DNA from: Chloroflexota bacterium
GTDB lineage: Bacteria; Chloroflexota; Ktedonobacteria; Ktedonobacterales; Ktedonobacteraceae
Reading direction: 5' to 3'
Assembly: GCA_021828635.1 (NCBI GenBank)
Contig: JAJZEJ010000578.1
Span: 1 to 15,932, forward strand
DNA: 15,932 bases
Below the pieces are notes generated by a model. That model did not search any database, had not been told where the DNA came from, and saw nothing but the letters and a program-made list of their open reading frames with translations. Positions 14,123 to 15,932 of this stretch are shown in pieces; position 1 is the stretch's first letter, and every line of letters begins with the position of its first letter. The translations under genes and the position numbers were made by a program.

Positions 14123-15085
14123 TTAGACGCGCGTACCCGCGAACTCTTTGACCAGATTGTTGAATGCGGTAGCCTGCTCGTGCTGGGCATGACCACTACT
14201 CTTATCCAGAATGCGCACCTCGCTGCGTGGATTGACGCGCTTGAACGCCTCGCTGGCCTCCGATGGGGTCAAAACGCCCTCGCGGCCTAAGACAACGACA
14301 ATCGGCATCTGGAGGCGGGCGAACGGCTCATGCACATCCATTGTCAGGTAGTCGGTCAGCAGAGAAGCCTGGGCATAACGCGCATTGGATTGATGGGCGC
14401 TGGTGAAGACATACTCGACCAGTTCGTCGGTGATAAGACCAGGGTTATGATAGCCCTGAACATCATAGTAGCCACGGATGGCTTTGCGCGAAGAGAGTTG
14501 GTTGTAGATAAACTCGCCAATGACAGGCAGACTTAACAAGAAGAGTGTAGCGGCGCTGAGTGGTCCCGGCATGGACTCTTGTAGAATGGTCGGCGGCGGC
14601 GTCAGCAGGATCAGGCGCTCAAACAACTGCGGATGACGGAAAGCATCGGAGATGACATATGCGCTGCTCAGTCCATGTGCAACCACAGTCGTGGGCTTGC
14701 CAATGACCTCTTTAATGAAGTCGCTAATCAGGTCGATGTAGGTCTCCGCCGTATAATCGATGGCGGGCCGATCTGAGAGACCGAAGCCGAGCAGATCAAT
14801 AGAATAGACACGGAACTGCTCCGCCAGACTATCGACATTTTTGCGCCACTCGAAGGAAGAAGCACCAGGGCCAAAGCTGTGTACCAGCAACAGAGGTCGA
14901 GCATCGCGTGCGCCCTTTACCTGATAGAACATATCGCCGTCTTTCCAGGGGTAACGGCGCTCTTCACCGGTCAAAGCTGTATCAAGTTCACCCGCCATTG
15001 TCTGCGTAACTTTATTATAGATAGCCATCGCGCCCAGTGCGCCGCCAAGAACCAGTCCGGTTGTCAAAATGTTCTTTATCTTCAT
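14123..15085 (-). CDS. Alpha/beta hydrolase-fold protein lacking the usual nucleophile serine
   Basis: A 320-residue alpha/beta hydrolase-fold protein with an N-terminal hydrophobic segment (NILTTGLVLGGALGAMAIY, 5-23) that would anchor it in the membrane or act as a signal sequence. The fold's landmarks are visible: the oxyanion region VHSFGPGASSFEW (68-80), VYSIDLLGFGLSDRP (93-107), the nucleophile-elbow region VVAHGLSSAYV (134-144), a possible acid in LGREGVLTP (266-274), and a histidine region SGHAQHEQ (297-304). At the elbow the usual G-x-S-x-G reads A136-H-G138-L-S140, so glycine takes the place of the nucleophile. The protein may be non-catalytic or may use another residue such as Ser140 or Ser141. 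The ATG at 15085 is chosen over an in-frame start 20 codons upstream because AGGAGAG lies 7 bases before it and the hydrophobic segment then falls at the N-terminus. Confidence 0.88.
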   Translation of the reverse strand: MKIKNILTTGLVLGGALGAMAIYNKVTQTMAGELDTALTGEERRYPWKDGDMFYQVKGARDARPLLLVHSFGPGASSFEWRKNVDSLAEQFRVYSIDLLGFGLSDRPAIDYTAETYIDLISDFIKEVIGKPTTVVAHGLSSAYVISDAFRHPQLFERLILLTPPPTILQESMPGPLSAATLFLLSLPVIGEFIYNQLSSRKAIRGYYDVQGYHNPGLITDELVEYVFTSAHQSNARYAQASLLTDYLTMDVHEPFARLQMPIVVVLGREGVLTPSEASEAFKRVNPRSEVRILDKSSGHAQHEQATAFNNLVKEFAGTRV

Positions 15086-15488
15086 CTCGGTCTCTCCTAC
15101 ATGTGTTATCATCATCCGCCCCGCCCTGCACCATAAACAGAACAATGGTGGCGCGGAGCCTAAATATTGTGTACAACAAACATCTCTATTGTTATAATCA
15201 TTGCATCAAATACGTGATGCTGCGTTATAGAAGCTGCTTCAATTTTATCGGGTCTGGGCCATGTCATCCTATGTATCCCATGCAGTATACAAGTATCTCT
15301 CGCGCGATTGAGACCTCGCAATGCTGGGGTCACGCACGTAGAACCCATGTGATACTATAGCATGTCCCTTTTATACGACGCAAATTTTACGCTAGAGGTC
15401 GTAAGAAGTACTATATCTGGTTTGCCTTTGCCAGCCTCATGCTGCTATGATTCAATCATCGACATCGCTTATAATTATTTGAGGGTAT
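15086..15488. other. Intergenic region between divergent genes, about 400 bases
   Basis: No protein-coding gene or tRNA is seen here. It holds the ribosome-binding site of the minus-strand hydrolase gene, a small 6-bp hairpin (CACCAT at 15129-15134 with ATGGTG at 15145-15150) in that gene's leader, a + strand promoter candidate at 15170-15198, a 6-bp inverted repeat TACGAC/GTCGTA (15374-15379 and 15398-15403), and a TATAAT (15470-15475) only 13 bases before the psuG start. The length between the promoter candidate and psuG leaves room for a structured leader or a small RNA, but I recognise no riboswitch class. Confidence 0.5.
15170..15198 (+). promoter_or_regulatory. Candidate + strand promoter in the gap before psuG
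   Basis: TGTACA (15170-15175, four of six to the -35 consensus), a 17-base spacer, and a perfect TATAAT (15193-15198). It points toward psuG, about 290 bases upstream of its start, so transcripts would carry a long leader. Prediction from consensus only. Confidence 0.35.
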
Positions 15489-15932
15489 ATGCAAAATACA
15501 CAACAAAAAATACCTTATTTGGCACTTAGCGAGGAGGTGCAAACGGCGCTGGAAGCGAACAAGGCCGTGGTGGCGCTTGAATCGACGGTCATCGCGCATG
15601 GCCTGCCCTATCCCGCCAACGTTGAGATTGCGCGAGTAATGGAGGCGGCGATTCGCAGTGAGGGAGCCGTACCGGCAACGATTGCACTCTTCAACGGTAA
15701 CATAAAAGTGGGATTGGCGGCAGCGGAGATTGAGCAACTGGCAACCACGCCATCGGCACAGGTGCAAAAGGTCAGCCGACGTGATCTGGCGATGACACTG
15801 GCATCACGACGCCTGGGTGCCACGACGGTTGCCGGTACTATGCTGTGCGCCAGTATGGCCGACATCCACTTCTTCGCCACCGGTGGCATCGGTGGCGTAC
15901 ATCGTGGCGCGGAGACCAGCATGGATATTTCC
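15489..15932 (+). CDS. psuG: Pseudouridine-5'-phosphate glycosidase, 5' part (cut by window end)
   Basis: The first 148 codons of an open frame that runs off the right edge. The product would reversibly split pseudouridine 5'-phosphate to uracil and ribose 5-phosphate in the cytoplasm, in pseudouridine breakdown. Seen: VVALESTVIAHGLPYPANVE (27-46) with Glu31, VPATIALFNGNIKVGL (61-76), QKVSRRDLA (93-101), and ATTVAGTMLCASMADIHFFA leading to TGGIGGVHRG (111-140), which are hallmark blocks of the family. The lysine that forms the covalent intermediate in E. coli PsuG (near residue 166) would lie beyond the window. The ATG is preceded by GAGGG 3-4 bases upstream, a little close but convincing. 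About half of the usual 300 residues is present. A pseudouridine kinase gene (psuK) would be expected nearby but is not in view. Confidence 0.93.
   Translation, partial: MQNTQQKIPYLALSEEVQTALEANKAVVALESTVIAHGLPYPANVEIARVMEAAIRSEGAVPATIALFNGNIKVGLAAAEIEQLATTPSAQVQKVSRRDLAMTLASRRLGATTVAGTMLCASMADIHFFATGGIGGVHRGAETSMDIS

Noticed and set aside
15086..15145. Upstream start for the alpha/beta hydrolase
   Set aside because: The additional 20 residues cover the ribosome-binding site of the ATG at 15085 and contain no plausible signal sequence.
1..15932. CRISPR array, tRNA, rRNA, insertion sequence or prophage
   Set aside because: No regularly spaced repeats, tRNA-like cloverleaf, transposase motifs or phage structural proteins were recognised in the window.

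Overview
The window looks like chromosomal DNA of a multicellular, soil-type Chloroflexota bacterium, most likely of the class Ktedonobacteria. This is an inference from gene content: a very large MalT-type LuxR regulator, small paralogue-like hypothetical proteins, enzymes carrying cyclic-nucleotide-binding domains, moderate G+C, and a Chloroflexota-style alpha/beta hydrolase. No rRNA, tRNA, CRISPR array, transposase or phage gene was seen.

Left part (about 100-8815, all + strand): a 930-residue ATP-dependent MalT/LuxR-type activator, then a 75-residue conserved-looking hypothetical protein, then a tight run of four genes. These are a cytochrome P450, a class V PLP enzyme resembling the sulfurtransferase half of molybdenum-cofactor sulfurase, a PIG-L (LmbE-like) deacetylase with a cyclic-nucleotide-binding (CNB) domain inserted in its catalytic fold, and a protein with a degenerate Nudix-like N-terminus and a second, canonical CNB domain. 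Gaps of 34, 54 and 148 bases and the shared CNB domain suggest one functional unit. It may be an oxidative tailoring or small-molecule pathway whose enzymes sense a cyclic nucleotide directly. This is the most interesting part of the window. Neither the pathway nor its product can be named from sequence.

Middle part (about 8816-12394): a convergent gap with a hairpin and a 19-base tandem repeat, then a minus-strand pair of a calcineurin-like phosphoesterase (TTG start) followed by an LctP-family lactate permease. A divergent promoter region separates this pair from a + strand toxin-antitoxin-like pair: a small coiled-coil protein overlapping by ATGA a PIN-domain (VapC-like) RNase.

Right part (about 12443-15932): a type I glutamine synthetase (+), a long imperfect inverted repeat in the convergent gap, an alpha/beta hydrolase-fold protein (-) that has glycine where the catalytic nucleophile should be, a roughly 400-base gap with promoter-like elements, and the 5' part of a pseudouridine-5'-phosphate glycosidase gene (psuG) that runs off the right edge.
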